Assembly (NCBI GenBank): GCA_946186335.1
Contig: CAMHMW010000058.1
Span: 1-9,966 of the forward strand
DNA length: 9,966 nucleotides
Origin: an uncultured Candidatus Melainabacteria bacterium
Lineage (GTDB): Bacteria; Cyanobacteriota; Vampirovibrionia; Gastranaerophilales; Gastranaerophilaceae
Reading direction: 5' to 3'
Shown here: piece by piece, positions 1 through 5,802 of the stretch
Layout: each line of letters begins with the position of its first letter
How positions within the stretch are numbered: the first letter of the stretch is position 1
The notes under the pieces: model-generated
Seen by the model: only the letters and a program-made list of their open reading frames with translations
Told to the model about the DNA's origin: nothing
Database searches by the model: none
Program-made: the position numbers and the translations under genes

Positions 1-670
1 CAAGCAAAATCGGTAAAATCGGGTGATAATACGGACTTGTTGTGATTTCAATTTTATCTTTTTCTACCAGTTTTTTTAAAGTCGGTACAATTTTTTTGAT
101 TATATCTCTTTGAATATTTAAAATTTCATTTCTATCCTCGAGAGTATAATTTTTTCCTTTTTTAACAAGATTTTTTAAGGTTTTATCGGAGGTTTTAAAT
201 GACGGGTCTATCCATGCAAGGTTAAAAAGTGCAGTCAAATCAGCATATTCCTGATTTGTAAAAATTGAAATATTGTTAGTTTCATCAGACTGCGCAATTT
301 TATAAAGCCTGTGATATTCTTCGTTCGGTAAAATCATTGTCTGATAATTAGCGTCAAAAAAATTATTCAGAATATATATTTTGTCTTCGTCAGAAAATTT
401 ATCCTGCGGAGTTACAAGCATTCTGGCATTAATGTCATAGGCATCATTTTCAGCATAATCTATAATCGAATCCAGCAATACCGGAACGTAATTAAAATTA
501 AGTTTCAGATTATCAAACTTTTTCGCCCACAAAGCCATATCAAGATAATCTTTAACCGCATGGAGTCTTACCCATGGCATAAGATAATCGCCTTTTTCTG
601 TTAACTGATAAACAGGCTGGTGCATGTGCCACAAAAAAGCAATTGATAATTTTTTGGTCTGACTCATCAT
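1..670 (-). CDS. Glycoside hydrolase family 57 protein, N-terminal part (cut by window edge)
   Basis: Reading in from an ATG pair at 670/667, an open frame of 223 residues runs without a stop off the left edge. It opens with a GH57 N-terminus: a short hydrophobic beta strand, then W-H-M-H-Q-P-V (residues 14-20, holding the family's HQP signature), followed by YLMPWVRLHAVKDY (29-42). Near the cut edge TTSPYYHPILPIL (210-222) matches the second conserved GH57 region. GH57 enzymes are retaining alpha-glucan hydrolases, transferases or branching enzymes with a (beta/alpha)7 barrel. The catalytic Glu and Asp would lie in the missing part, so amylase, 4-alpha-glucanotransferase and branching activity cannot be separated. 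No signal peptide is seen, so it is probably cytoplasmic and acts on glycogen or maltodextrin. An AAGGG element about 10 bases before the first ATG supports the start; the second ATG is also possible. Confidence 0.9.
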   Translation of the reverse strand, partial: MMSQTKKLSIAFLWHMHQPVYQLTEKGDYLMPWVRLHAVKDYLDMALWAKKFDNLKLNFNYVPVLLDSIIDYAENDAYDINARMLVTPQDKFSDEDKIYILNNFFDANYQTMILPNEEYHRLYKIAQSDETNNISIFTNQEYADLTALFNLAWIDPSFKTSDKTLKNLVKKGKNYTLEDRNEILNIQRDIIKKIVPTLKKLVEKDKIEITTSPYYHPILPILL

Positions 671-691
671 AAACTTAACCCTTGTGGCTAT

Positions 692-720
692 ATTGTATCA
701 TAATTTGCCTATTTTGTCAT
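692..720 (-). promoter_or_regulatory. Sigma70-type promoter of the GH57 gene
   Basis: On the minus strand ATGACA (715-720, 5 of 6 to consensus) and TACAAT (692-697, 5 of 6) are separated by exactly 17 bases, 21 bases before the ATG at 670. This gives a short leader containing the AAGGG ribosome-binding site. It is a prediction from sequence match only. Confidence 0.6.
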
Positions 721-739
721 TTAATTTATGTTTATTATG

Positions 740-827
740 TTGGGCTGAAAGCCCAACTTACACATTTGCTGAAAGCCCAACTTACACATTTGCTGAAAAC
801 CCAACTTACACATTTGCTGAAAGCAAA
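740..827. repeat. 24-bp tandem repeat (about 3.4 copies) bounded by two hairpins
   Basis: The unit GCTGAAAGCCCAACTTACAC plus ATTT (24 bp) starts at 744, 768 and 792, with a partial copy at 816. Copy 3 has one change (AAAACCC for AAAGCCC). The array begins with a perfect palindrome, TTGGGCT-GAA-AGCCCAA (740-756), and ends with another, TTTGCT-GAA-AGCAAA (813-827), with the same GAA loop and GCTGAAAGC core. The middle copies pair the TTTGCT left arm with the AGCCCAA right arm, so they fold poorly. It lies between the nadC stop and the GH57 promoter. The hairpins could slow or end nadC transcription, but no T-run follows them on the minus strand. Because 24 is a multiple of 3, an artefactual frame with an 8-residue repeat crosses the array. 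Confidence 0.85.
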
Positions 828-862
828 ATTTGCATACTTTGACCCGAAGTAACAGAATAAGA

Positions 863-879
863 ATTTTCAGATTGAAAAT
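863..879 (-). terminator. Weak AT-rich hairpin just after nadC
   Basis: ATTTTCA-GAT-TGAAAAT is a perfect 7-bp inverted repeat starting 2 bases past the nadC stop. On the minus strand it is followed by TCTTATTCTGTTAC rather than a clean T-run. It may be the 3' hairpin of the nadBC message, but the AT-rich stem makes this a weak call. Confidence 0.3.
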
Positions 880-880
880 C

Positions 881-1711
881 TTACATATCAAGTGCAATAT
901 CAAGTGCGGGGGCTTTTGCAACAATTGCACTTGATGAAATTATATCAACTCCGCACTGTGCAATTTCTCTGACGGTATCCAGATTAACTCCTCCGCTTGC
1001 CTCAACAATTGCTCTGTGGTCAATAAGTTTTACCGCTTCTTTCATTTGTTCAAAATTCATATTGTCAAGCATAATAATATCAACACCCAAGGGAAGCGCC
1101 TCTTTAATCTGTTCTATTGTGTCACATTCAAGTTCTATTTTATGGGCATGAGAAAGATTTGCTTTAACAAGATTTACTGCATTTGTAACCGAGCCGGCAA
1201 CCTTAATATGATTGTCTTTTATCATTGCACAATCCGAAAGATTAAACCTGTGCAAAGCACCGCCGCCAACTTTTACGGAATACTTTTCAAAAGCTCTGAA
1301 ATTTGGAGTTGTTTTTCTTGTGTCAACAATTTTACAGGGCAAATCCCCGATAGCATTTTTATATTTTCTGGTTTCTGTTGCAATACCGCTCATTCTCTGA
1401 ATATAGTTAAGCGCAACACGTTCCCCCAAAAGCAGATATTTTCCTGCTCCTTTTATCTTTGCAAGAACATCACCTTTTTTTATATCGTCCCCGTCTTTAA
1501 AAAGTAATTCTACTTCAACTTTATCAGATAAAACTTTAAAAACCGTTTTAAAAACTTCAAGACCGCAGACAACCCCATCACACCTTGAAACGAGTTTCCC
1601 TTCAAATATTTTATCTTCCGTCACAATACTTTCGGTTGTAACATCGCCAAATCCGATGTCCTCTTTAAGTGCCGATTTAACATGGTCTTCCACAAAAAAA
1701 TTAGCTAACAA
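881..1711 (-). CDS. nadC: Nicotinate-nucleotide pyrophosphorylase (carboxylating), quinolinate phosphoribosyltransferase
   Basis: NadC converts quinolinate and PRPP to nicotinate mononucleotide, CO2 and pyrophosphate in de novo NAD synthesis. The 276-residue length is normal for the family. Visible motifs are NYIQRMSGIAT (102-112), TRKTTPNFR with EKYSVKVGGG (131-151), HR at 154-155, KDNH (165-168), IELECD (192-197), MLDN (214-217) and EASGGV (237-242), which together form the PRPP and quinolinate site. The start is a TTG at 1709-1711: a good AAGGAG sits 8 bases upstream, and no ATG lies near the conserved N-terminus. The gene overlaps the end of nadB by 11 bases, so its ribosome-binding site lies inside nadB, which suggests translational coupling. 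The last strand reads ISSSAIVAKAPALDIAL where many homologues have an IS-x-GA-type sequence, a minor variation. Confidence 0.96.
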   Translation of the reverse strand: MLANFFVEDHVKSALKEDIGFGDVTTESIVTEDKIFEGKLVSRCDGVVCGLEVFKTVFKVLSDKVEVELLFKDGDDIKKGDVLAKIKGAGKYLLLGERVALNYIQRMSGIATETRKYKNAIGDLPCKIVDTRKTTPNFRAFEKYSVKVGGGALHRFNLSDCAMIKDNHIKVAGSVTNAVNLVKANLSHAHKIELECDTIEQIKEALPLGVDIIMLDNMNFEQMKEAVKLIDHRAIVEASGGVNLDTVREIAQCGVDIISSSAIVAKAPALDIALDM

Positions 1712-3311
1712 AATCTTTTCTCCTTATAGTTTTTTTATTTATTATACTATGCTCACAAACATTACCGGTATCAGGATAATCCGTACGGTAATGCGCCCCT
1801 CTTGATTCTTTACGGTTAAATGCCGATTTTACAACAAGTTCTGCGGTAATAAGCATATTGCGTAATTCGTATTCATTAATCGTTGCACAAAGATATTCAC
1901 GATTAAATTTCGTTTTTAATTCGGCTATTTTTTCAAGTGCCTTTTCCAAGGTTTCCCGATTACGGAAAATTCCGACATTTTCCCACATTATATTTTGAAG
2001 TTCTGATTTAATTTCATCCGTATTATTATTTTTTTCAATTTCACCCTCATACTTTGTAAGAATTTCATCGTAATCAAAATCGTTATTTACAGTTAAATCT
2101 TTATTTTTGAGAAACTCCGCAACTTCGTAGGCACAAACCACACACTCTAAAAGTGAATTACTTGCAAGTCTGTTTCCGCCATGCAAACCTGTTGATGAAA
2201 CCTCTCCTATTGCAAACAAACCTTTAAGTGAGGTTTCCCCTCTGAGGTTGGTTTTTACCCCGCCCATAAAATAATGTGCGGCAGGTGCTACGGGGATATA
2301 GTCTTTTGTTATATCTATTCCGCTTTCCAGACATTTTTTCGCAATTGTCGGAAATCTTTTTAAGAGTTTTTCTTTTCCGATTACGGTCGCATTCAGGTAA
2401 ACATTTGAAACATTGTTATCTCTCATTTCACAAAAATTTGCACGGGCAACAATATCACGGGGGGCAAGTTCAAGTTTTTCATGATACTTTGCCATAAATT
2501 CAACACCGTTTTTATCGCAAAGTTTTGCCCCTTCCCCTCTGACAGCTTCCGAGATTAAAAATCTGTTATGATTTTTTTCATCATCAAAGGCAAGTACCGT
2601 CGGATGAAACTGTACAAATTCCATATCCTGCAAATCAGCACCCGCTCTGTATGCAAGAGCAAAACCGTCCCCCGTTGCACCAACAGGATTCGTTGTATAT
2701 TTATATAACTGTCCTAGACCTCCCGTTGCAAGAACAACGACAGGAGCCTCAACTTCTTCATAACCGTTTTCGCCGTATATAATTACCCCGCCGCAGGAAT
2801 TATCTTTTGTAACAAGTAAATCTACCGCAAGTGTATTTTCATAAAGTTTGATTTTATTATTTTCTTTTACTGCCCTGCAAAGTGCAATTTCTATTTCACG
2901 TCCCGTTGCATCTCCGCCGGAGTGCAAAATTCTGTTTACACTATGGGCTGCCTCTTTTGTCAGAGTAAATTTTCCGTTTTCATCCCTGTCAAAATCAACC
3001 CCGAAATTCAACAGGTCATACACAACTTTATCCGAATTTTCGCTTATAAATCTTATTGTATCAAGTTCTGATAAACCCGCCCCTGCTTTTATTGTATCTT
3101 TTACATGGGAGTCAACTGAATCATTCTTGTTTTCTTTCAAAACGGCAACCATCCCGCCTTGTGCATAATATGAATTACTTTCCCCGAGTTTTGATTTTGT
3201 AATCAGTAAAACTCCATCCGGCAATACGGAACCCTGCTGAATTTTGAGTGCGGAATACAAACCCGCAATTCCGCTGCCTATAATTATTGCCGAATACTTT
3301 GAATTTCTCAT
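1701..3311 (-). CDS. nadB: L-aspartate oxidase
   Basis: NadB is an FAD flavoprotein that oxidises L-aspartate to iminoaspartate, using oxygen or, in anaerobes, fumarate as acceptor; NadA then uses the product. The 536-residue protein shows the dinucleotide-binding GSGIAG (12-17), SYYAQGG (47-53), ATGGLG (195-200), QFHPT (234-238), SEAVRGEGA (254-262), PRDIVARA (284-291), HYFMGGVKT (346-354) and GLHGGNRLASNSLLE (375-389), plus the C-terminal helical domain ending ESRGAHYRTDYP (502-513). The start is ATG at 3311, not the upstream in-frame ATG at 3392: the conserved N-terminus begins there, an AAGGCGG element precedes it, and the longer reading would run through the rubrerythrin terminator. It forms an operon with nadC through an 11-bp overlap. 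No nadA lies beside the pair, unlike many nadABC clusters. Confidence 0.96.
   Translation of the reverse strand: MRNSKYSAIIIGSGIAGLYSALKIQQGSVLPDGVLLITKSKLGESNSYYAQGGMVAVLKENKNDSVDSHVKDTIKAGAGLSELDTIRFISENSDKVVYDLLNFGVDFDRDENGKFTLTKEAAHSVNRILHSGGDATGREIEIALCRAVKENNKIKLYENTLAVDLLVTKDNSCGGVIIYGENGYEEVEAPVVVLATGGLGQLYKYTTNPVGATGDGFALAYRAGADLQDMEFVQFHPTVLAFDDEKNHNRFLISEAVRGEGAKLCDKNGVEFMAKYHEKLELAPRDIVARANFCEMRDNNVSNVYLNATVIGKEKLLKRFPTIAKKCLESGIDITKDYIPVAPAAHYFMGGVKTNLRGETSLKGLFAIGEVSSTGLHGGNRLASNSLLECVVCAYEVAEFLKNKDLTVNNDFDYDEILTKYEGEIEKNNNTDEIKSELQNIMWENVGIFRNRETLEKALEKIAELKTKFNREYLCATINEYELRNMLITAELVVKSAFNRKESRGAHYRTDYPDTGNVCEHSIINKKTIRRKDFVS
1720..1725 (-). promoter_or_regulatory. Shine-Dalgarno AAGGAG that fixes the TTG start of nadC
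   Basis: AAGGAG on the minus strand ends 8 bases before TTG at 1711. It lies inside the final codons of nadB, and this spacing is the main reason for choosing the TTG start. Confidence 0.75.
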
Positions 3312-3348
3312 AATCCGCCTTGTTATCCTCGAGTAATGTATCCCTATA

Positions 3349-3376
3349 ATAATACAACAAAAAGAATATTTTTCCA
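3349..3376 (-). promoter_or_regulatory. Candidate promoter of nadBC
   Basis: Minus-strand TGGAAA (3371-3376, 4 of 6) and TATTAT (3349-3354, 5 of 6) are 16 bases apart, just after the rubrerythrin terminator and 37 bases before the nadB ATG. The strong terminator upstream implies that a separate promoter must lie in this gap. The exact boxes are uncertain. Confidence 0.35.
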
Positions 3377-3378
3377 TG

Positions 3379-3409
3379 AAAAAAGTGAGCAATAAAATTG
3401 CCCACTTTT
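3379..3409 (-). terminator. Rho-independent terminator of the rubrerythrin gene
   Basis: On the minus strand AAAAGTGGGCAA, loop TTTTA, TTGCTCACTTTT form a 12-bp stem with one G-U pair, ending in a run of six T. In the plus direction that pair becomes an A-C mismatch, so the hairpin fits minus-strand use. It starts 19 bases after the rubrerythrin stop. Confidence 0.85.
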
Positions 3410-3428
3410 GATTAAAAAAATTTTTTAA

Positions 3429-3968
3429 TTAATAATTTTCTGCTTTTACAAAGAAATATGACTGAGGATGTGCGCAAACGGGACAAATTTCGGGAGCTTT
3501 TTCCCCGTAATGAATATGACCGCAATTACCGCATTCCCATTTATTTTCTCCGACTTTTTTGAATACTTCGCCTTTTTCTATATTTGACAATAATTTTCTA
3601 TACCTTTCTTCGTGTGATTTTTCAATTTTTGCAACCATTTCAAAAAGTACTGCCAATTCATCAAAACCTTCTTCCTTCGCATCTTTGGCAAAACCGGCAT
3701 ACATATCTGTCCATTCGTAGTTTTCACCGTCTGCCGCATCTTTAAGGTTTGCGATTGTTTCGGGAATTTTGCCGCCATGCAGATATTTAAACCACAATTT
3801 AGCATGTTCTTTTTCGTTGTTTGCGGTTTCTTCAAAAATTTTGCTTATCTGAACATATCCGTCTTTTTTTGCCTGTGAGGCATAATAAGTATATTTATTT
3901 CTTGCCTGCGATTCACCGGCAAATGCCGTTTGCAAATTTTTTTCGGTTTTAGTTCCTTTTAAATCCAT
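3429..3968 (-). CDS. Rubrerythrin (non-haem diiron peroxidase)
   Basis: Rubrerythrins reduce hydrogen peroxide to water in the cytoplasm of anaerobes, with electrons passing through a rubredoxin-like centre. The 179-residue protein has a ferritin-like four-helix domain with the expected ligands: E19 in AGESQARNKY, E52 and H55 in NNEKEH, E85 and D88 in NYEWTDMY, and E116 and H119 in KIEKSHEERY. A C-terminal rubredoxin domain follows, with CxxC pairs at 146/149 and 162/165. D88 stands where the Desulfovibrio protein has Glu; I recall the same NYEWTDMY form in other gut anaerobes. The start is ATG at 3968, 8 bases after AAAGGAG, rather than the in-frame GTG-side extension to 3998. It has its own near-consensus promoter and terminator, so it is monocistronic. 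Confidence 0.97.
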   Translation of the reverse strand: MDLKGTKTEKNLQTAFAGESQARNKYTYYASQAKKDGYVQISKIFEETANNEKEHAKLWFKYLHGGKIPETIANLKDAADGENYEWTDMYAGFAKDAKEEGFDELAVLFEMVAKIEKSHEERYRKLLSNIEKGEVFKKVGENKWECGNCGHIHYGEKAPEICPVCAHPQSYFFVKAENY

Positions 3969-4014
3969 AATTTTTACTCCTTTTAAATAAACTGACACTA
4001 CAATATTTTAAAGC

Positions 4015-4043
4015 ATTATAACAGAAAGGCGGTCAGATGTAAA
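4015..4043 (-). promoter_or_regulatory. Near-consensus promoter of rubrerythrin, -35 in a terminator loop
   Basis: Minus-strand TTTACA (4038-4043, 5 of 6) and a perfect TATAAT (4015-4020) are spaced by 17 bases. The predicted start of transcription is about 40 bases before the rubrerythrin ATG. The -35 box lies wholly inside the loop of the hairpin at 4023-4059 that ends the upstream gene. No operator or PerR-type palindrome was obvious. Confidence 0.75.
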
Positions 4044-4059
4044 ACCTGCCCGCCTTTCT
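4023..4059 (-). terminator. Terminator of the winged-helix gene
   Basis: AGAAAGGCGG pairs with CCGCCTTTCT (10 bp), extended by CAG/CTG beyond one mismatch, around a 9-base loop. On the minus strand the stem ends in CTTTCTGTT, an imperfect T-rich tail. It begins 18 bases after the stop of the gene at 4077. The tail and loop are shared with the rubrerythrin promoter. Confidence 0.7.
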
Positions 4060-4076
4060 ATTGTTCAGCCTATTTA

Positions 4077-4307
4077 TTAAACCAATTTAACAGTAACTGA
4101 TTTCGGTTTTTGAGTATAAGCTACTTTATCTTCTCTTGATAACCAGCCTAAACCCATGTATGTGAAATTATCATCTAAATCCATATCTTTTCTTAATTTG
4201 TTAATAGTAACTTCACCTTTGTCTGACAAATAATTGTAAATTTTGCCTGCTGATTCAATAATTTGAGCTTGCATTTCTTTTTGTTCTTTTTTGCTAGATG
4301 TAAACAT
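4077..4307 (-). CDS. Small winged-helix protein (DUF2582-like)
   Basis: This 76-residue protein is largely one winged helix. Residues 19-64, from SAGKIYNYL through EVTINKLRKDMDL to YMGLGWLSREDKVAY, match my memory of the DUF2582 winged helix-turn-helix family, whose hallmark is the LGWL-x-R-E-D-K wing. Family members are small, found in archaea and anaerobic bacteria, and have no settled function; DNA binding is assumed from the fold. The N-terminus (MFTSSKKEQKEMQ) is a short charged lead-in. The start is secure: AAAGGAGG lies 8 bases before the ATG. It stands alone between an AT-rich gap and its own terminator, so context gives no target. Autoregulation or control of the next gene, rubrerythrin, is possible but unsupported. 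Confidence 0.8.
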   Translation of the reverse strand: MFTSSKKEQKEMQAQIIESAGKIYNYLSDKGEVTINKLRKDMDLDDNFTYMGLGWLSREDKVAYTQKPKSVTVKLV

Positions 4308-4636
4308 GTTTGTAACCTCCTTTAATTTATAAAATTATAATACTACTATTTAAAAATTTATGAAATACTTATTTTTACAAATATCTAAAAATCTTGTTAT
4401 AAGCGCATTTCACAACTTTACATTTCTAAACTTTTCTATATTATAATCCAAAAATTAAAATTAATTTCATTAAAACGGAGTATTTTTCAGGATAATTTTC
4501 GCAAAAAATACAAAAAATCACCGATTTTTATCAAAAAATAGAAAATTTTTGACAAAAATATTTTAAAAAGTTTTTCCCAAACCCTTATTACACAAGATAT
4601 ACAAACGTATATACATATTAAAATTTTGCGAAAATT
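4308..4636. other. AT-rich intergenic gap without a gene
   Basis: This 329-base stretch is strongly AT-rich and holds no credible reading frame. It includes the ribosome-binding site of the winged-helix gene (4312-4319), a TATAAT on the minus strand at 4334-4339 that may be its -10 (no good -35), and several inverted repeats listed separately. The 13-base AATTTTCGCAAAA (4494-4506) recurs inverted at 4624-4636. No tRNA-like or riboswitch-like fold was recognised. Confidence 0.6.
4513..4529 (-). terminator. AT-rich hairpin with T-rich tail, possible terminator
   Basis: AAAAATC-ACC-GATTTTT is a 7-bp perfect inverted repeat. On the minus strand it is followed by TGTATTTTTT. It may be a weak terminator for the membrane-protein gene that ends at 4637, but it lies more than 100 bases downstream. 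Confidence 0.3.
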
Positions 4637-4641
4637 TTAAT
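4617..4641. repeat. Perfect 11-bp inverted repeat across the stop of the membrane-protein gene
   Basis: ATTAAAATTTT and AAAATTTTAAT flank a GCG spacer. The right arm covers the TAA stop at 4637-4639. It could form an RNA hairpin at the end of that message or bind a protein; no T-run follows. Chance is not excluded in such AT-rich DNA. Confidence 0.5.
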
Positions 4642-5047
4642 TGTCACGACTATATTCAAAAGTTTCTAAATCTTCTTTCAGTTTCGAGCTCAAAACCTTT
4701 ACAACACTGTTAATTTCATCTTTTTCGTAATATGATTTTGAAAAAATCTGAACCTGATTCCCGTTTTTTGTATCAAATGAAAGCAGATATTCCTTATAAC
4801 CTTTTCCGTATCTGTTACCTTTTACCTTTTGGCGAAAATATGATACACCGGTGATTTCTGAATATTTTGCAATTCTTTTTTCCGATTTCATATTAAATAG
4901 ATTCGTTTTTTCAATTTTACAAACATCATCTGATTTTGAACATTTCAAAATTTCGGTTTTATAATTTGTCAGTCCGCAAACTAATACAACAACTATAACA
5001 AAAAGCCCTATAATAAATGCCGGCGTGTAATTTGGTTTTTCTTCCAT
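4637..5047 (-). CDS. Small membrane-anchored protein of unknown function
   Basis: I do not recognise this 136-residue protein. It has a short charged N-terminus (MEEKPNY), one strong transmembrane segment at about residues 10-26, and a hydrophilic remainder of about 110 residues with alternating beta-like stretches (EITGVSYFRQKV, EYLLSFDT, QVQIFSKS) and a final Lys/Glu-rich helix (110-128). That layout recalls small PH-like or bPH-type membrane proteins, but this is only an impression. Cys24 lies in the membrane segment without a lipobox; Cys36 and Cys43 could form a disulfide if the domain faces outward. The start is well supported: GGAGGAGG lies 5 bases before the ATG. It is transcribed divergently from the HAD phosphatase gene. 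Sequence composition matches its neighbours. Confidence 0.75.
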   Translation of the reverse strand: MEEKPNYTPAFIIGLFVIVVVLVCGLTNYKTEILKCSKSDDVCKIEKTNLFNMKSEKRIAKYSEITGVSYFRQKVKGNRYGKGYKEYLLSFDTKNGNQVQIFSKSYYEKDEINSVVKVLSSKLKEDLETFEYSRDN

Positions 5048-5064
5048 ACAAACCTCCTCCGATG

Positions 5065-5073
5065 ATTATACCA
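5065..5073 (-). promoter_or_regulatory. Extended -10 promoter of the small membrane-protein gene
   Basis: Minus-strand TGGTATAAT is a consensus extended -10 (TG-N-TATAAT) 17 bases before the ATG at 5047. No convincing -35 is seen. The predicted transcript would begin at or just inside the GGAGGAGG ribosome-binding site, so the leader is only about 10 bases. Confidence 0.5.
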
Positions 5074-5090
5074 CATTTTCTGTTATTGAG

Positions 5091-5096
5091 TATAAT
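5091..5096 (+). promoter_or_regulatory. -10 element of the HAD phosphatase gene, leaderless arrangement
   Basis: A perfect TATAAT ends 7 bases before the ATG at 5104, so transcription should start at or within a base or two of the start codon. No ribosome-binding site precedes the ATG, and the -35 is poor. It faces away from, and overlaps, the minus-strand promoter at 5065-5073. Confidence 0.5.
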
Positions 5097-5103
5097 TATT
5101 ACT

Positions 5104-5763
5104 ATGAGAAAAAAGATTATAATTTTTGATTTGGACGGAACTTTATTAAACACCCTTGATGATTTGACTGACAGCACAAATGCCATGCTTGAAAGGTTTA
5201 ATTATCCCAAAAGAACAAAAGAGGAAGTAAAAAATTTTGTCGGAAACGGGGTTGATAAACTCATTGAGCGGGCAATTCCAGATGGGAGAAATAATCCTAA
5301 TTTTGAAAACTGCATAAAAACTTTTAAAAAAATATATTCGGAAAATATGTATAATAAAACTGCACCTTATGATGGCGTTATTGACATGTTGAATATTTTA
5401 AAAAATAATAATTATAAAATATCTGTGGTATCAAATAAGTTTGATATGGCTGTAAAAGCGCTTTGTAAAAAATACTTTTTAAATTTGATTGATTTTTCAT
5501 CAGGAGAAAATGAAGCTGCCGGCATTAGAAAAAAACCTGCTCCTGATACGGTTTTAAAAGTTTTAGAATATTTTAATTTAAAAAGTGAAGATGCTGTTTA
5601 TATAGGAGATTCCGAAGTTGACATTCAGACGGCAAAAAATTCGGATATGCAGTGTATTAGTGTATGCTGGGGATTTAAAGACCGAAACTTTCTAATCAGT
5701 AACGGAGCCGAAAAAATTATCAATAACCCCTCTGAGATTATTGAAATTTTAAAAAATTTATAA
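5104..5763 (+). CDS. HAD-superfamily phosphatase, phosphoglycolate phosphatase-like
   Basis: This 219-residue haloacid dehalogenase-type hydrolase of subfamily IA shows motif I DLDGT with nucleophile D9 and acid D11, motif II SVVSNK (S110), the motif III lysine in RKKPAPD (K143/K144), and motif IV GDSEVD (168-173) with D169 and D173. A helical cap lies between residues 15 and 90. The PAPD and YIGDSEVDI context resembles Gph, which removes phosphate from 2-phosphoglycolate formed during DNA repair or oxygenation. Related pyrophosphatase PpaX and beta-phosphoglucomutase cannot be excluded. The start at 5104 fits the family N-terminus; an in-frame ATG at 5017 would overlap the divergent gene and its promoter. 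There is no ribosome-binding site. It lies 39 bases before the DAHP synthase gene with no terminator between them, so the two are probably cotranscribed. Confidence 0.92.
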   Translation: MRKKIIIFDLDGTLLNTLDDLTDSTNAMLERFNYPKRTKEEVKNFVGNGVDKLIERAIPDGRNNPNFENCIKTFKKIYSENMYNKTAPYDGVIDMLNILKNNNYKISVVSNKFDMAVKALCKKYFLNLIDFSSGENEAAGIRKKPAPDTVLKVLEYFNLKSEDAVYIGDSEVDIQTAKNSDMQCISVCWGFKDRNFLISNGAEKIINNPSEIIEILKNL

Positions 5764-5802
5764 TTTAATAGTAATTGGAAAAATACATGAGGAATTGAAA
5801 TT

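Noticed and set aside
740..827. CRISPR array
   Set aside because: The repeats are directly tandem with no unique spacers, and the unit is too short.
721..930. Open frame on the minus strand with repeated CKLGFQQM peptides
   Set aside because: It is the 24-bp minisatellite read in frame; 24 is a multiple of 3. It has no ribosome-binding site and overlaps the end of nadC.
1016..1507. Plus-strand frame of 163 codons
   Set aside because: Antisense shadow of nadC, which has strong family motifs.
3312..3392. N-terminal extension of nadB to an upstream ATG
   Set aside because: It would start inside the rubrerythrin terminator and adds 27 residues before the conserved FAD motif; a ribosome-binding site precedes the 3311 ATG.
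4360..4446. Short plus-strand frame of 28 codons, hydrophobic
   Set aside because: No ribosome-binding site, in AT-rich DNA, and no similarity I can recognise.
4549..4577. Plus-strand TTGACA as a -35 box
   Set aside because: No -10 element lies 15-19 bases downstream and no plus-strand gene follows.
5017..5103. N-terminal extension of the HAD phosphatase
   Set aside because: It overlaps the divergent membrane-protein gene and both promoters, and family members begin near the IFDLDGT motif.
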